Assembly: GCA_963723235.1 (NCBI GenBank) | Contig: CAVRPV010000011.1 | Span: forward strand, 1 to 64,000 | DNA: 64,000 nucleotides | Direction of reading: 5' to 3' | DNA from: CAIRTM01 sp963723235 | GTDB lineage: Bacteria > Desulfobacterota > WTBG01 > CAIYCZ01 > CAIRTM01 | Shown here: positions 29,804 to 38,270 of the stretch, piece after piece | Numbering within the stretch: the stretch's first letter is position 1 | Layout of the letters: each line of letters opens with the position of its first letter | Notes under the pieces: model-generated | What the model was told of the DNA's origin: nothing | Database searches by the model: none | What the model saw: only the letters and a program-made list of their open reading frames with translations | Translations under genes and position numbers: made by a program

Positions 29804-30100
29804 ATGAAACTTCGCAAGGCAGACATACTGTTTATCATAATGATCCCTGCGGTTGTGCTGTGTCTGTGGCTGCTCACCACCGAGCAGACAACGCTGCGCA
29901 TACCCCTGGATGATGATCACCGCGAATCGCTGCAGACCTACAGAACAGAGGGTAAAAAGGCAGCCGAGCAGGTGTGCAGCACCTGCCACGCTGACGGGGG
30001 CCTGCCTCTTTCCGAAGGGCATCCGCCCAAGTACCGCTGCATGTTCTGTCATAAGCCCGCGTCCCCCGATCTCTCTTCCAAAGAAACAGGTGGTCCATGA
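29804..30100 (+). CDS. small membrane-anchored two-haem cytochrome c
   Basis: 98 residues. One N-terminal membrane helix (ILFIIMIPAVVLCLWLL) is followed by an extracytoplasmic part with two CxxCH motifs, CSTCH and CMFCH, close together as in NapB/NrfB-like mini-haem proteins. It probably carries electrons at the periplasmic face. Its stop overlaps the DUF721 start (ATGA). An unusual partner for either neighbour. Confidence 0.75.
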   Translation: MKLRKADILFIIMIPAVVLCLWLLTTEQTTLRIPLDDDHRESLQTYRTEGKKAAEQVCSTCHADGGLPLSEGHPPKYRCMFCHKPASPDLSSKETGGP

Positions 30101-30561
30101 AGCGCACAGGCCGCACACATGCTCTGGGTGAAATAATGGAAGCGGTGCTGCCGCAACTGGACAGCGGTCGCCGGGGACAGGTGCTGCTGCCGCGCCTGTG
30201 GAGCCAGGCTGTCGGGGAGGTGTTCGCGCGCCAGTCCTGTCCGAGTTCAATCGTCAAGGGCGTGCTGCAGGTATCGGTGAGCAATGCGAACTGGCTGCAC
30301 GAGCTGCGCTTCATGAAAGCGGCGATTCTTGAGAGGCTTCATGCCATGCTGCCTGAAACGCCGATCAGCGATATCCGCTTCAAGGTCGCGCATGTTCCCT
30401 GCGCGCCCGACCCGGCGGATTCTGAGCCCCTGCCGGAATTGAGCACAGAGGAGCAGCAGCTCATCAGCGCACAGGCCGACTGCATACAGGATGAGGACCT
30501 GCGCCGTGCGCTTGAGGCAGCCATGATCGCCCATGCAAGAAACAAAAAAGCGGGTGTCTGA
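30097..30561 (+). CDS. DUF721 (DciA-like) protein
   Basis: 154 residues. The DUF721 fold is recognised from LGEIMEAVLPQL, LWSQAVGEVFARQS and GVLQVSVSNANWLHELRFMKAAILERL. DciA-type members load replicative helicase in bacteria lacking DnaC, but short DUF721 proteins vary and the role here is not proven. It overlaps the cytochrome gene and its TGA directly abuts a CAGGCTGTTGAA element. Confidence 0.75.
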   Translation: MKRTGRTHALGEIMEAVLPQLDSGRRGQVLLPRLWSQAVGEVFARQSCPSSIVKGVLQVSVSNANWLHELRFMKAAILERLHAMLPETPISDIRFKVAHVPCAPDPADSEPLPELSTEEQQLISAQADCIQDEDLRRALEAAMIAHARNKKAGV

Positions 30562-30673
30562 CAGGCTGTTGAAAAACACTGCCTGCTGCGGTGCGTTACG
30601 TCGGCGCACAGAAAAGTACGCCTCATTCCTCATGCTTCGCGCGCCTTGCATCCAGGCATTTTTGAACAGCCTG
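30562..30673 (+). repeat. CAGGCTGTTGAA element, copy 3
   Basis: It begins in the base after the DUF721 stop and ends TTTTTGAACAGCCTG. The interior GGCGCACAGAAAAGTACGCC is a degenerate inner hairpin. Confidence 0.85.
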
Positions 30674-30738
30674 CGAAAATTCCTTTATAAGGAAAGTGCT
30701 TACGCTGCGGGCTACAGTGCTGTCAAAGCGGCGGCAGC

Positions 30739-31245
30739 CTACTTCTTCAGGCTCTTCTGCAGCTCGGCATCTTTAGCGATTACCTGCTGTTCCATGTCGA
30801 GGCGATAGTCGGCAAGTTTTTTGACGAGCGCGCTGTCAGCGGTTGCAAGGATCTGCACTGCAAACAGGGCGGCGTTGCGGGCTCCGCCTTTGCCGATTGC
30901 CATGGTGGCCACGGGGATTCCGGCCGGCATCTGCACCATGGACAGCAGCGCATCAAGGCCGTTCAGGGGCGATGAGTCAATCGGCACGGCAACAACCGGC
31001 AGCAGGGTTCCGGCGGCAATAACGCCGGCAAGGTGGGCGGCCCAGCCCGCTCCCGCAATAATGACCTTCAGGCCGCGTTCAGCCGCGCTTTCAGCCCAGC
31101 GGGCGGCGCGCGCGGGGGTGCGATGGGCCGAGGCGATAATGACCTCATAGCCAATGCCGAAAGCATCAAGGGTCGCGCAGGCTTCGCGCATGATCGTCAT
31201 GTCCGAATCACTGCCCATAATTATTCCAACAACAGGGGTGCTCAT
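30739..31245 (-). CDS. purE: N5-carboxyaminoimidazole ribonucleotide mutase
   Basis: 168 residues from ATG 31245, chosen for AAAGGAG upstream. PVVGIIMGSDSDMTIM, ASAHRTPARA, AGAGWAAHLAGVIAAGT, PVVAVPI and VQMPAGIPVATMAIG are class I PurE motifs. It converts N5-CAIR to CAIR in purine synthesis. It is the last gene of a minus-strand purD-hypothetical-purE unit. Confidence 0.95.
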   Translation of the reverse strand: MSTPVVGIIMGSDSDMTIMREACATLDAFGIGYEVIIASAHRTPARAARWAESAAERGLKVIIAGAGWAAHLAGVIAAGTLLPVVAVPIDSSPLNGLDALLSMVQMPAGIPVATMAIGKGGARNAALFAVQILATADSALVKKLADYRLDMEQQVIAKDAELQKSLKK

Positions 31246-31322
31246 AGCGGTAACTCCTTTTTTACGTTCGTGGTGGCTACGATCAACACGTGTCCGTTGC
31301 CGGTGACTGTCCCGCATCACGG

Positions 31323-32113
31323 TTACGCGGAGAGGTCTCCGGATTTTTTTTCAGCCGCATTGACTGCGGCGAGCACATCAAGCGCGCAGGGGTCATCCTT
31401 CTTGAATTTCCAAAGCGCGTTCAATAAGCGGTCGGGCCTCGTTGTGCCAGCCGCCCTCAAGGTAATGCCTGCCGGCTGCAAGCCAGGCCGTATGCGGGCC
31501 TTCCGGGAACATGCGGTTGAGCAGCTCACGGTAGTGCTCGCGGCCGAATACCGCGGTGGCGTTTTTTTCCTCTTCCAGCAGCAGCAGGAGAATGAGCATG
31601 TTGCCGCGGCCGGCAAAGATTATTTCATGCAGATGATAGAGGGCCTTGTTGAACAGTGCGCCAATGTTTTGCATCTCGACGGGCACGGTTTCTTTGGCCC
31701 GCTCGATCAGGACAAAATATTCCTGGATGATGGCGCCGAGCGTTTCGTCGCAGGTTTTATTTTTAACCTGCATTTCCAGCAGCGGTTTGTAGGACTCGAT
31801 CTGGTAGGCTTCTTCCTTGAGCTTGATGGTCTCATGGAAAATGGATCCGACGGTCCAGTCAAACAGGTTTTCGTACAGGCTGCCGGCATTGGAACTGCTG
31901 CGGTACAGGCGCTGGCTGTGATCCTTGAGCAGCCACAGGGGGCCCTTCCTTTGATCCGAGCCGACCCAGGCATCAAGCTGTCCAAAGGATACGGTATCGC
32001 TGCGCTCGGTATTCACGGGCGATTGTATCGAACAGCAGTTTTGCCTTGAAAAAATCCTGAATCAGATCACGTTCAAAGACTTCCCGGCGTTCCTGTATCC
32101 ACTGATTGCTCAT
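31323..32113 (-). CDS. hypothetical protein between purD and purE, frameshifted
   Basis: ATG at 32113 overlaps the purD stop by 4 bases. The first frame encodes MSNQWIQERREVFERDLIQ and continues; frameshifts near 32005 and 31410 are needed to join it to the long middle frame and to the C-terminus (KKDDPCALDVLAAVNAAEKK). The product is about 260 residues, helical, with a TPR-like ARPLIERALEIQ repeat near the end and no membrane segment. I do not recognise the family. Translational coupling to purD suggests a purine-related or conserved local role. Confidence 0.6.
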
Positions 32114-33382
32114 CGTTGCAGGGCTTTCCGGCCTATATCGTTTCGATACTGTGCTCCGGGCCAGGAAATACAGCGCACGGCCCGGTAGACATTGTCAATG
32201 GCAGCTGCAATGGATGGCCCGCGCGCGGTTACGCCCAGAACACGTCCGCCGTTCGTGAGCACCTCAGGCCCCTGCTGCCGGGTGCCGGCATGAAAGACCA
32301 TGGTATCATCCAGTGCGGCAGCTTGATCAAGTCCGGCAATGGGCAGGCCTTTTTCATAGGCTCCGGGGTATCCGCCGGCAGCCATGACAACGCACACTGT
32401 CGGTTGTGGATCAACAACAACGCTGACCTCATGGAGGCGCTCATCAATGACCGCCTCGATCAAATCAAGCAGATCGCTTTGCAGGCGGAACAGTATGGGC
32501 TGGGTCTCCGGGTCTCCCATGCGCACGTTGAACTCAAGCACATTGGGAACGCCATTATCGATCATGAGCCCGGCATACAGGATTCCCTTGAAGTGGATGC
32601 CGTTTTTGCGCAGGGTATCAACCACCGGCTGCATCACGGTTGTCATGACCAAGGTCATGCAGCTGCGGGGTTACTACAGGCGCAGGGCTGTAGGCGCCCA
32701 TGCCGCCGGTGTTGGGGCCTTCATCATTGTCGAATATGGGCTTATGGTCCTGTGAAGAGGGCAGGGCCAGAACGGTTGTGCCGTCGGTCAGGCATATAAA
32801 AGAGGCTTCCTCGCCGATTAAAAAGTCCTCAATCACCACGTGGTCTCCGGCCTCCCCGAACTCACGCTGCAGCATGATACGCTCCAGGGCTTCCAGAGCC
32901 TGATCTGTGGTGCGGCAGGGAAATACGCCTTTGCCGGCTGCCAGCCCATCGGCTTTGATAACCATTGGCCTGTTCGTGCCGGTGATATAGGCGCATGCCT
33001 CTGCATGGTCGGTGAATTCACGGAACGCGGCGGTGGGGATGCCGGCCTGCAGCATAATGTTCTTGGCGAATGTTTTGCTGCCCTCCATTTGGGCTGCATC
33101 TTTGCCGGGACCGAAAATACGCAGTCCGGCAGCTTCAAATTCATCCACGATACCGAGCGTGAGCGGCTCTTCCGGGCCGACCACGGTCAGGTCAATGCGG
33201 TTTTCAAGGGCGAATGCTTTGAGTTTCTGAATGTCATTGGCGGGAATTGACACACACTCAGCGCTTTGCGCGATACCTGCGTTTCCCGGCGCGCAGTATA
33301 TCGTTGTAACCCGCGGGCTTTGGGCAAGTTTCCAGATCAGGGCATGTTCGCGCCCGCCGCCGCCGACGACCAGAATGCGCAT
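32110..33382 (-). CDS. purD: phosphoribosylamine-glycine ligase (GARS), one frameshift
   Basis: ATG at 33382 begins MRILVVGGGGREHALIWKLA, the GARS N-domain. VVGPEEPLTLGIVDEFE, VIKADGLAAGKGV and NDEGPNTGGMGAYSPAPV are ATP-grasp and active-site motifs; GVPNVLEFNVRMGDPETQPIL continues in a second frame. The shift lies near 32640. Spliced length about 423 residues is normal. The enzyme makes glycinamide ribonucleotide. It heads an operon with purE and is divergent from rsmE. Confidence 0.9.
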
Positions 33383-33567
33383 GGGATGTACCTCCACGGG
33401 GGGTTCGGGATTATCAGATACTGGGTTGCGCGTGGCGCGCTGCTGCAGGCGCTCAACGCCTGTAATACGTGGTTTTTTTATCACTAAAAGTGTGATAAGT
33501 AAAGGCTTTAAAAGCACGTACGCGTCTGTGCTGCGTGCGTATGTCTCACGGGATCGGTAGTCCGTTT

Positions 33568-34302
33568 ATGCGACGTTTCTATCTTGACAGTGCACCTGAA
33601 AACAACACCGCATGCATTCGCGGTGATGAGGCCCGCCATATTGAAAAGGTGCTGCGGCTCGGGCCCGGTGACAGCGTTGAGCTTTTTTGTGCTGACGGCA
33701 GCGTGTACCGGGCCGTGATTGAAAGCCTGAACCGCGGAGAGGTTATCGCGCGTATCTGCGAGCGGACATCAGTGGAGCCGGATACGGGCCCGCTGATTAC
33801 CCTGTGTCAGGCAATCGTTAAGCCGCAGAACATGGATTTAATTGTTGAAAAATGCACTGAGCTTGGCGTGACAACCATACAGCCATTTATTGCGTCCCGT
33901 TCTGTACCGCGCTGGGATGAGAACAAGGCTGCTCAGCGTGTCCAGCACTGGAGCAGGATTGCCCTTGCTGCGGTTAAACAGTCCGGTGCACGCAAACCCC
34001 CGGCCGTTGAGCCCGTGCTCAGCTTCAAAGACGTGCTTGCGAAATCCTATACCGACTCCATGCGGGTGATGCTGTGGGAGTGCGAGCGCGAGATATCCCT
34101 GCGCAGCCTGCTTGCAGGTTGCCCGCGCCGGATCGTGCTGATTGTTGGTCCCGAGGGCGGTTTTACGAATGAAGAGGCGAGCCTGGCTTCCAGCCACGGG
34201 TTTCAGTTTGCCGGGCTGGGCAACAGGATTCTGCGGGTAGAAACCGCTGCGATTGTCGGGGTTGCGCTTGCGGCTTACGAGTTTGGCGCGCTTGGCGGCT
34301 GA
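33568..34302 (+). CDS. rsmE: 16S rRNA m3U1498 methyltransferase
   Basis: 244 residues from ATG 33568. MRRFYLDSAP and HIEKVLRLGPGDSVELFCADG are the RsmE PUA-like N-domain; LCQAIVKPQNMDLIVEKCTELG, VLIVGPEGGFTNEEASLA and LGNRILRVETAAIVGVALAAYE form the SPOUT knot and SAM site. It methylates U1498 of 16S rRNA. It is divergent from purD and followed by the RDD gene. Confidence 0.95.
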   Translation: MRRFYLDSAPENNTACIRGDEARHIEKVLRLGPGDSVELFCADGSVYRAVIESLNRGEVIARICERTSVEPDTGPLITLCQAIVKPQNMDLIVEKCTELGVTTIQPFIASRSVPRWDENKAAQRVQHWSRIALAAVKQSGARKPPAVEPVLSFKDVLAKSYTDSMRVMLWECEREISLRSLLAGCPRRIVLIVGPEGGFTNEEASLASSHGFQFAGLGNRILRVETAAIVGVALAAYEFGALGG

Positions 34303-34346
34303 ACATGCAGGCAGTAGTATATAACGTTACGAGACAGGGTATTGCC

Positions 34347-34985
34347 ATGATATGTCCCCAATGCGGTAAGCACTATGCTGAAAATGAGAGCGTCTGCCGG
34401 TTGTGCGCCGTGCCCCTGCACGCCCCGCGACCTGCTGACCCGGATTCCGGGCCCGGCCCTTTCAGGCCTCCCGGCATTGATCAAACCCTTGCGAGCATCC
34501 GGCAGGATATCAGCGACATTGATCAGTTCCCCGTCAGGCCGGCCGGTTTTTTTATCCGCGTGCTGGCTTACAGTATCGATAATCTCCTCGTGGCGCTGCT
34601 GACCCTGGTGGTGGCGCTCGCCGCTTTTGTAATACTTGAGCGCAGCGGAACGCATATCAGCTTTGAATCGGATGAATTCATGCGCTGGGTGTGGCTGCTG
34701 TTCATCCTTCCCGACACAATGCTCTCCTGTATGTATTTTATCTACTTTCATGCGGTTACGGGCCAGACCGTCGGCAAGCTGGTGTGCGGGCTGCACGTGG
34801 TCACGGCTGCGGGGGCCCGGCCCCTGGGCTGGGGGCGCTCCATTGTGCGCTGCGTTGGATATTTTGTGAGTTCATTCCTGTATATGGGTTTTTTGTGGGT
34901 AGTGTTTAACCGCAACAAGCGCGGCTGGCATGATTATTTGGCCGGCAGCATGGTTGTATGCGGCCCGGTGGGTAAGGATGCTTGA
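34347..34985 (+). CDS. RDD-family membrane protein with N-terminal zinc ribbon
   Basis: 212 residues from ATG 34347. MICPQCGKHYAENESVCRLC is a CxxC...CxxC zinc ribbon. A linker leads to an RDD domain: RPAGFFIRVLAYSIDNLLVAL (R and D of the family name), TGQTVGKLVCGLHVV and NRNKRGWHDYLAGSMVV. Three or four membrane helices. RDD proteins are poorly understood; some transport ions. Starts 44 bases after rsmE. Confidence 0.85.
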   Translation: MICPQCGKHYAENESVCRLCAVPLHAPRPADPDSGPGPFRPPGIDQTLASIRQDISDIDQFPVRPAGFFIRVLAYSIDNLLVALLTLVVALAAFVILERSGTHISFESDEFMRWVWLLFILPDTMLSCMYFIYFHAVTGQTVGKLVCGLHVVTAAGARPLGWGRSIVRCVGYFVSSFLYMGFLWVVFNRNKRGWHDYLAGSMVVCGPVGKDA

Positions 34986-35425
34986 GTCCGGGCATAGCGT
35001 GAAACAGGCTGCAGGGACGGGCCGTCTGCCTGTGAGTAATTGGGGAGTGTGGAGTTCGGAGTTGGGAGCGCAGGGAAAGGGCAGAATTTTTTTTGAACCT
35101 TGAACCTTGATGAAGTCGCAAAAAGTCCGGATTGTCTGTTTTTCGTCATTCCGGCGCAGGCCGGAATCCATGAATTTCAAATACTTACAAAGACACTGGA
35201 CACCGGTTTTCACCGGTGTGACGACTTTTACGGGACCATCAACCTGGAACCTTGAACTTGGAAGCATATCCCGCTTGCTTATTTCTCATGCTTATTTCTC
35301 ATTGACACATACGTAAACCCCGACTATATTTTCGGCATACAGAAGCTTTTTTGTTTGTCAGGGAGCAGGTTCACATGTTCAGCGCCTGGCACTAAAACCC
35401 TGAAACATTTTTTTGGGGAGGTATT
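34986..35425. repeat. intergenic stretch with several short palindromic repeats
   Basis: The 440-base gap before the actin-like gene contains a direct repeat TTGAACCTTGAACCTTGA near 35092, the extragenic palindrome GTCATTCCGGCGCAGGCCGG (35145 on) and CACCGGTTTTCACCGGTG (35201-35218). Related units occur at 50850-50935. No coding frame or RNA gene is recognised; the promoter of the next gene should lie near 35300-35400. Confidence 0.55.
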
Positions 35426-36475
35426 GTGGAAATTATCGGCATTGATATCGGTTTCGGTTTCACAAAGGTGACCAACGGCAGGCAGGCGCTTGTCTTCAAG
35501 TCGGTGCTGGGAGAAGCGACCGAGATTCAGTTCCAGGAGCAGGTTATGGCAGGTGTTGATGATGAGGAACACCTGCAGGCGGAAATCGACGGCAAGTCCT
35601 GGTTTGTGGGTGAGCTGGCTGAACGTCAGAGCAACGTGCGTTTTTTTACGCTTGACCAGGCCCAGTTCCTCGCCCAGTTCGCAAAAACCCTGGCCCTGAC
35701 GGCAACGGCCCGCATGGCGGCCGGCTTTGTGCCCATCAGCCTGGTGACCGGCCTGCCCATCGGCTATTACCGGCAGCATAAGGACGAGCTTGCCCGGATT
35801 CTGAAAGGAGAGCATAAAGTCACAATCGTTGATGCTGCCGGCAAGCGTCAGGAGAAGGTGCTCAATATCAACAGGGTTCGGGTCATACCGCAGCCTTTTG
35901 GTTCAATGTTCAATATGGTGCTGAATGACCTCGGGGAATCCGGCGAAAAACGAATGGGCAAGGAGAAAATAGGCATCATCGATATCGGTTTCCGGACATC
36001 CGATTACACCATTTCTGATAAAATGCGCTATTCGGAACGCGGCAGCCGCACCACCGATTCCGGTATCGCCCGTGCCTTCACCTCCATCGCCAACAAGCTG
36101 CGGGAAAAAAGCGGGGTCGGGGTGGAGCTCTACCGGCTCTATGATGCCGTTGATCGGGGTTCGATTAAAATTCGCGGTAAAGAATATGATTTGAAGGTGT
36201 TGACGGATCAGGTCTTCGGGCAGCTCGCCTCAGCAATAGCCAATGAAGCCGACCGGCTCTGGGCAGATGACTGGGACATAGATGCGATGGTCATTACCGG
36301 CGGCGGTGGCGCTGTTATCGCCCGCCATCTTACGCCGCTGCTCCACGGTAACGTGCTGCCGATGGATCCGAACAGGGATGCGCGACTGTTCAATGTGCAG
36401 GGGTACTGGAAGTTCGGCAAGCATCTCTGGGCCCGCGGAGCCATTTCCACACCGTTGAAAACTCCCGCAGTTTAA
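35426..36475 (+). CDS. ParM/StbA-like actin-family ATPase
   Basis: 349 residues from a GTG at 35426 with GGGGAGG 4 bases upstream. IIGIDIGFGFTKV is the phosphate-1 loop, IGIIDIGFRTSDYTI phosphate-2 and VITGGGGAVIARHL the adenosine motif of the actin fold. SLVTGLPIGYYRQHKDEL and GEHKVTIVDAAGKRQ match archaeal/plasmid actin-like (ALP) proteins. Plasmid relatives form filaments that segregate DNA. No ParR-like gene or centromere repeat is seen beside it, so it is probably a chromosomal orphan with unknown role. Confidence 0.85.
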   Translation: MEIIGIDIGFGFTKVTNGRQALVFKSVLGEATEIQFQEQVMAGVDDEEHLQAEIDGKSWFVGELAERQSNVRFFTLDQAQFLAQFAKTLALTATARMAAGFVPISLVTGLPIGYYRQHKDELARILKGEHKVTIVDAAGKRQEKVLNINRVRVIPQPFGSMFNMVLNDLGESGEKRMGKEKIGIIDIGFRTSDYTISDKMRYSERGSRTTDSGIARAFTSIANKLREKSGVGVELYRLYDAVDRGSIKIRGKEYDLKVLTDQVFGQLASAIANEADRLWADDWDIDAMVITGGGGAVIARHLTPLLHGNVLPMDPNRDARLFNVQGYWKFGKHLWARGAISTPLKTPAV

Positions 36476-36523
36476 GGGGTTTTTGCAGGGCCGACAGAAA
36501 CCATCTTCCTCATAACGGCTGAG

Positions 36524-36552
36524 CTGCCGGCCGCGTTTGCGCGGCCCGGTTA
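36524..36552. terminator. possible bidirectional hairpin
   Basis: CCGGCCGCG and CGCGGCCCGG pair across TTTG with one bulge, between the convergent actin-like and DUF486 genes. No long T run follows, so terminator activity is uncertain. Confidence 0.4.
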
Positions 36553-36561
36553 TATGCATCG

Positions 36562-36912
36562 CTACACAAATTTGCCTCGAAACATGAAGAATACTGCCCC
36601 GACCAGGCAAAGCCCCGCCCATAGATAATCAAGCTTTAGCGGCTCTTTCAAATAGAATAATGAGAAGGGGACAAAGACACTCAACGTGATCACTTCCTGA
36701 ATTATCTTCAGTTGTCCGACTGAAAGAACAGTATACCCAATACGATTAGCCGGAACCTGTAATAGATATTCAAACAGGGCAATCCCCCAGCTGACAAGTG
36801 CAGCGATAATCCAAAGCCTGCCATTAAGCTCCTTGAGATGCGCGTACCATGCAAATGTCATAAAGATATTGCTGAGGATCAGAAGAATAACTGTTGAGAG
36901 TATCGGGTTCAT
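36562..36912 (-). CDS. DMT-superfamily (DUF486) small membrane protein
   Basis: 116 residues from ATG 36912. Four predicted helices: TVILLILSNIFMTFAWYAHL, WIIAALVSWGIALFEYLL, ITLSVFVPFSLFYL and LWAGLCLVGAVFFMF. QVPANRIGYTVLSVGQLKIIQEV is the DUF486 signature. Function unknown, possibly small-molecule export as in EmrE relatives. Confidence 0.85.
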   Translation of the reverse strand: MNPILSTVILLILSNIFMTFAWYAHLKELNGRLWIIAALVSWGIALFEYLLQVPANRIGYTVLSVGQLKIIQEVITLSVFVPFSLFYLKEPLKLDYLWAGLCLVGAVFFMFRGKFV

Positions 36913-36993
36913 GGAGGTTTCTCTTTCTCTGCATAATGACGTGGCATGCGGCGCGGCTGTTTTTTTGCCGCCGGCCTTCATGGTGTGGGCATG

Positions 36994-37473
36994 TTACAGC
37001 CCAGCACCATGGTTTTGTTGTTGTATCAGAGCAATAATGTCTTCATTCGAAGGGATATCCGCCATGGAATGTCCGTAATGCACATACCGAAGCATCCCGG
37101 ACGTATCAATGAGCATCTGGGCCGGCATTCTGCCCAGCTTGAGCAGCGTGACCTCCTGACCGTACAATGTTAAAATTTTGTGATCAGGATCGGGCAGCCC
37201 TACAAATGGCAGGCTTTCCTTTTTCCAGTACTTCCGAAAAGATTCGGCATCATCAGGGCCAATAGCCACTATTTCCGTATCCAGTGTTACAAAACGCTGA
37301 TAATCATGGCGCAACTGCGTCATATGCCTGCGGCAGAATGGTCAGGCAAATCCGCGATTAAAAACCGCAAGCACATTTTTCCGGCCGGAAAAATCCGAAA
37401 GCGAAACGCTGCGTTCATTGAAGTCGGGTAGGGTAAACTCAGGGGCATGGGTATTGAGCTCAACTCTGGGCAT
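36994..37473 (-). CDS. peroxiredoxin (AhpC/TSA) with in-frame TGA at the redox site: candidate selenoprotein
   Basis: From ATG 37473 the frame reads through a single TGA (37342-37344, codon 44) without any shift and continues to 36994, 159 residues. The N-terminus VELNTHAPEFTLPDFNERSVSLSDFSG is typical of AhpC/TSA proteins. The TGA is in FNRGFA-U-PFCRRHM, exactly where relatives have the first cysteine of a CPFC redox motif. Known bacterial selenoproteins replace that cysteine by selenocysteine. A hairpin suited to a bacterial SECIS follows the TGA (37306-37323). Likely reduces peroxides or disulfides. Without selenocysteine insertion only a 43-residue fragment or a restart at 37323 would be made. 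Confidence 0.75.
37306..37323 (-). promoter_or_regulatory. candidate bacterial SECIS hairpin
   Basis: In the mRNA, AUG-A-CGC-AGUU-GCG-C-CAU folds into two 3-bp stems split by an A.C mismatch with an AGUU apical loop, the loop lying 29-32 bases from the U of the UGA. A guanosine in the first two loop positions and this spacing fit the published bacterial SECIS model. The stem is short, so this is tentative. Confidence 0.4.
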
Positions 37474-37510
37474 GATTGGCTCCTCACTCGGAATGTTTTA
37501 ACAGGCGAAT

Positions 37511-37966
37511 TTATTTGACAAGTTCTATCCCTGTATCGGTAATCTTTATTTTGTGTTGTTTATAGAGCCTGCCGATTGCCTGCTTAAAAACTTTTTTACT
37601 TACGTGGAACTCATTCCGTATATCTTCAGGGGAACTGCCGTCGTTAAGCCCGGATTTGCCGCCAACTGCCTTAAGATGTTCAAGGATTTTGTCAGTCGTT
37701 GAAAATACATGTTGGCCCTGCTGCGGCTGCAGGGAAACATCTATCCTTCCGTCTGTCCTAACAAGCTTTATATATGCTTTGAGTTTTTGGCCTTCATGGT
37801 AATCGCCATACATCTCATTTCCATATATTAATCCGGTGTATTCATCCTCTATGGCTACTTTTACCCCCAAATCAGTAAAGGCATAAATCTCCACAGCTAC
37901 TTCCTGCCATTGAGTAAACACTCCCGGCAGAACTGTTTCTTTTAAATGCGCATACTTATTTTCCAT
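37511..37966 (-). CDS. S1-domain and winged-helix RNA-binding protein (C-terminal half of CvfB/YitL)
   Basis: 151 residues. LGVKVAIEDEYTGLIYGNEM with YHEGQKLKAYIKLVRTDGRID is the S1 domain as found in CvfB, and SPEDIRNEFHVSKKVFKQAIGRLYKQHKI is the C-terminal winged helix. CvfB is about 280 residues with extra N-terminal S1 modules, so this is a short form. Probably binds RNA. AAGG lies upstream of the ATG. Confidence 0.8.
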   Translation of the reverse strand: MENKYAHLKETVLPGVFTQWQEVAVEIYAFTDLGVKVAIEDEYTGLIYGNEMYGDYHEGQKLKAYIKLVRTDGRIDVSLQPQQGQHVFSTTDKILEHLKAVGGKSGLNDGSSPEDIRNEFHVSKKVFKQAIGRLYKQHKIKITDTGIELVK

Positions 37967-37993
37967 GGTTCAGCCTTACACTCATTACCAACA

Positions 37994-38161
37994 TCAGATA
38001 CCATTCTCAGTGGATGTATCATGAGCACCCGCTATTGCAGGCTGTTCGGCCTGGGTTTCTTCAGTATTGCGTCCTAATTTTTTTTTGCGCTTTTCTTCCT
38101 TTTTTTTCTTTTTTTCAAGCTCTTTCTTCCGCTTTTCAAATTGATAATTAGGTTTTGGCAT
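37994..38161 (-). CDS. small highly basic protein, 55 residues
   Basis: From ATG 38161 (GGAGG upstream) the frame gives MPKPNYQFEKRKKELEKKKK and then more lysine and arginine before a short neutral tail ending STENGI. Small proteins with the same MPKPNYxFEKRxxELxKKKK start are common in proteobacteria but have no assigned function. It could bind nucleic acid. Its conserved start and clear ribosome site make it a real gene despite its length. Confidence 0.65.
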   Translation of the reverse strand: MPKPNYQFEKRKKELEKKKKKEEKRKKKLGRNTEETQAEQPAIAGAHDTSTENGI

Positions 38162-38270
38162 TTATAGTCTCTTCCTCCAATTAAAATGTGGGTGATGTTG
38201 GCATCTATGCATAACGGTTAACAGCATCGGTGATGTGCTCAAGCGCACATCGTCCATGTGCCGGTAATGG

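Noticed and set aside
31033..32049. 338-residue plus-strand frame
   Set aside because: It covers the complement of purE and the purD-purE hypothetical gene and shows no domain.
35426..36475. Hsp70/FtsA/MreB assignment for the actin-like gene
   Set aside because: The substrate-binding domain of Hsp70 and MreB/FtsA-specific motifs are missing; the length and motifs fit ParM/ALP better.
38001..38160. Poly-T/poly-lysine stretch as a low-complexity artefact
   Set aside because: Read on the minus strand it is a 55-residue gene with GGAGG and a start sequence common in small basic proteins.
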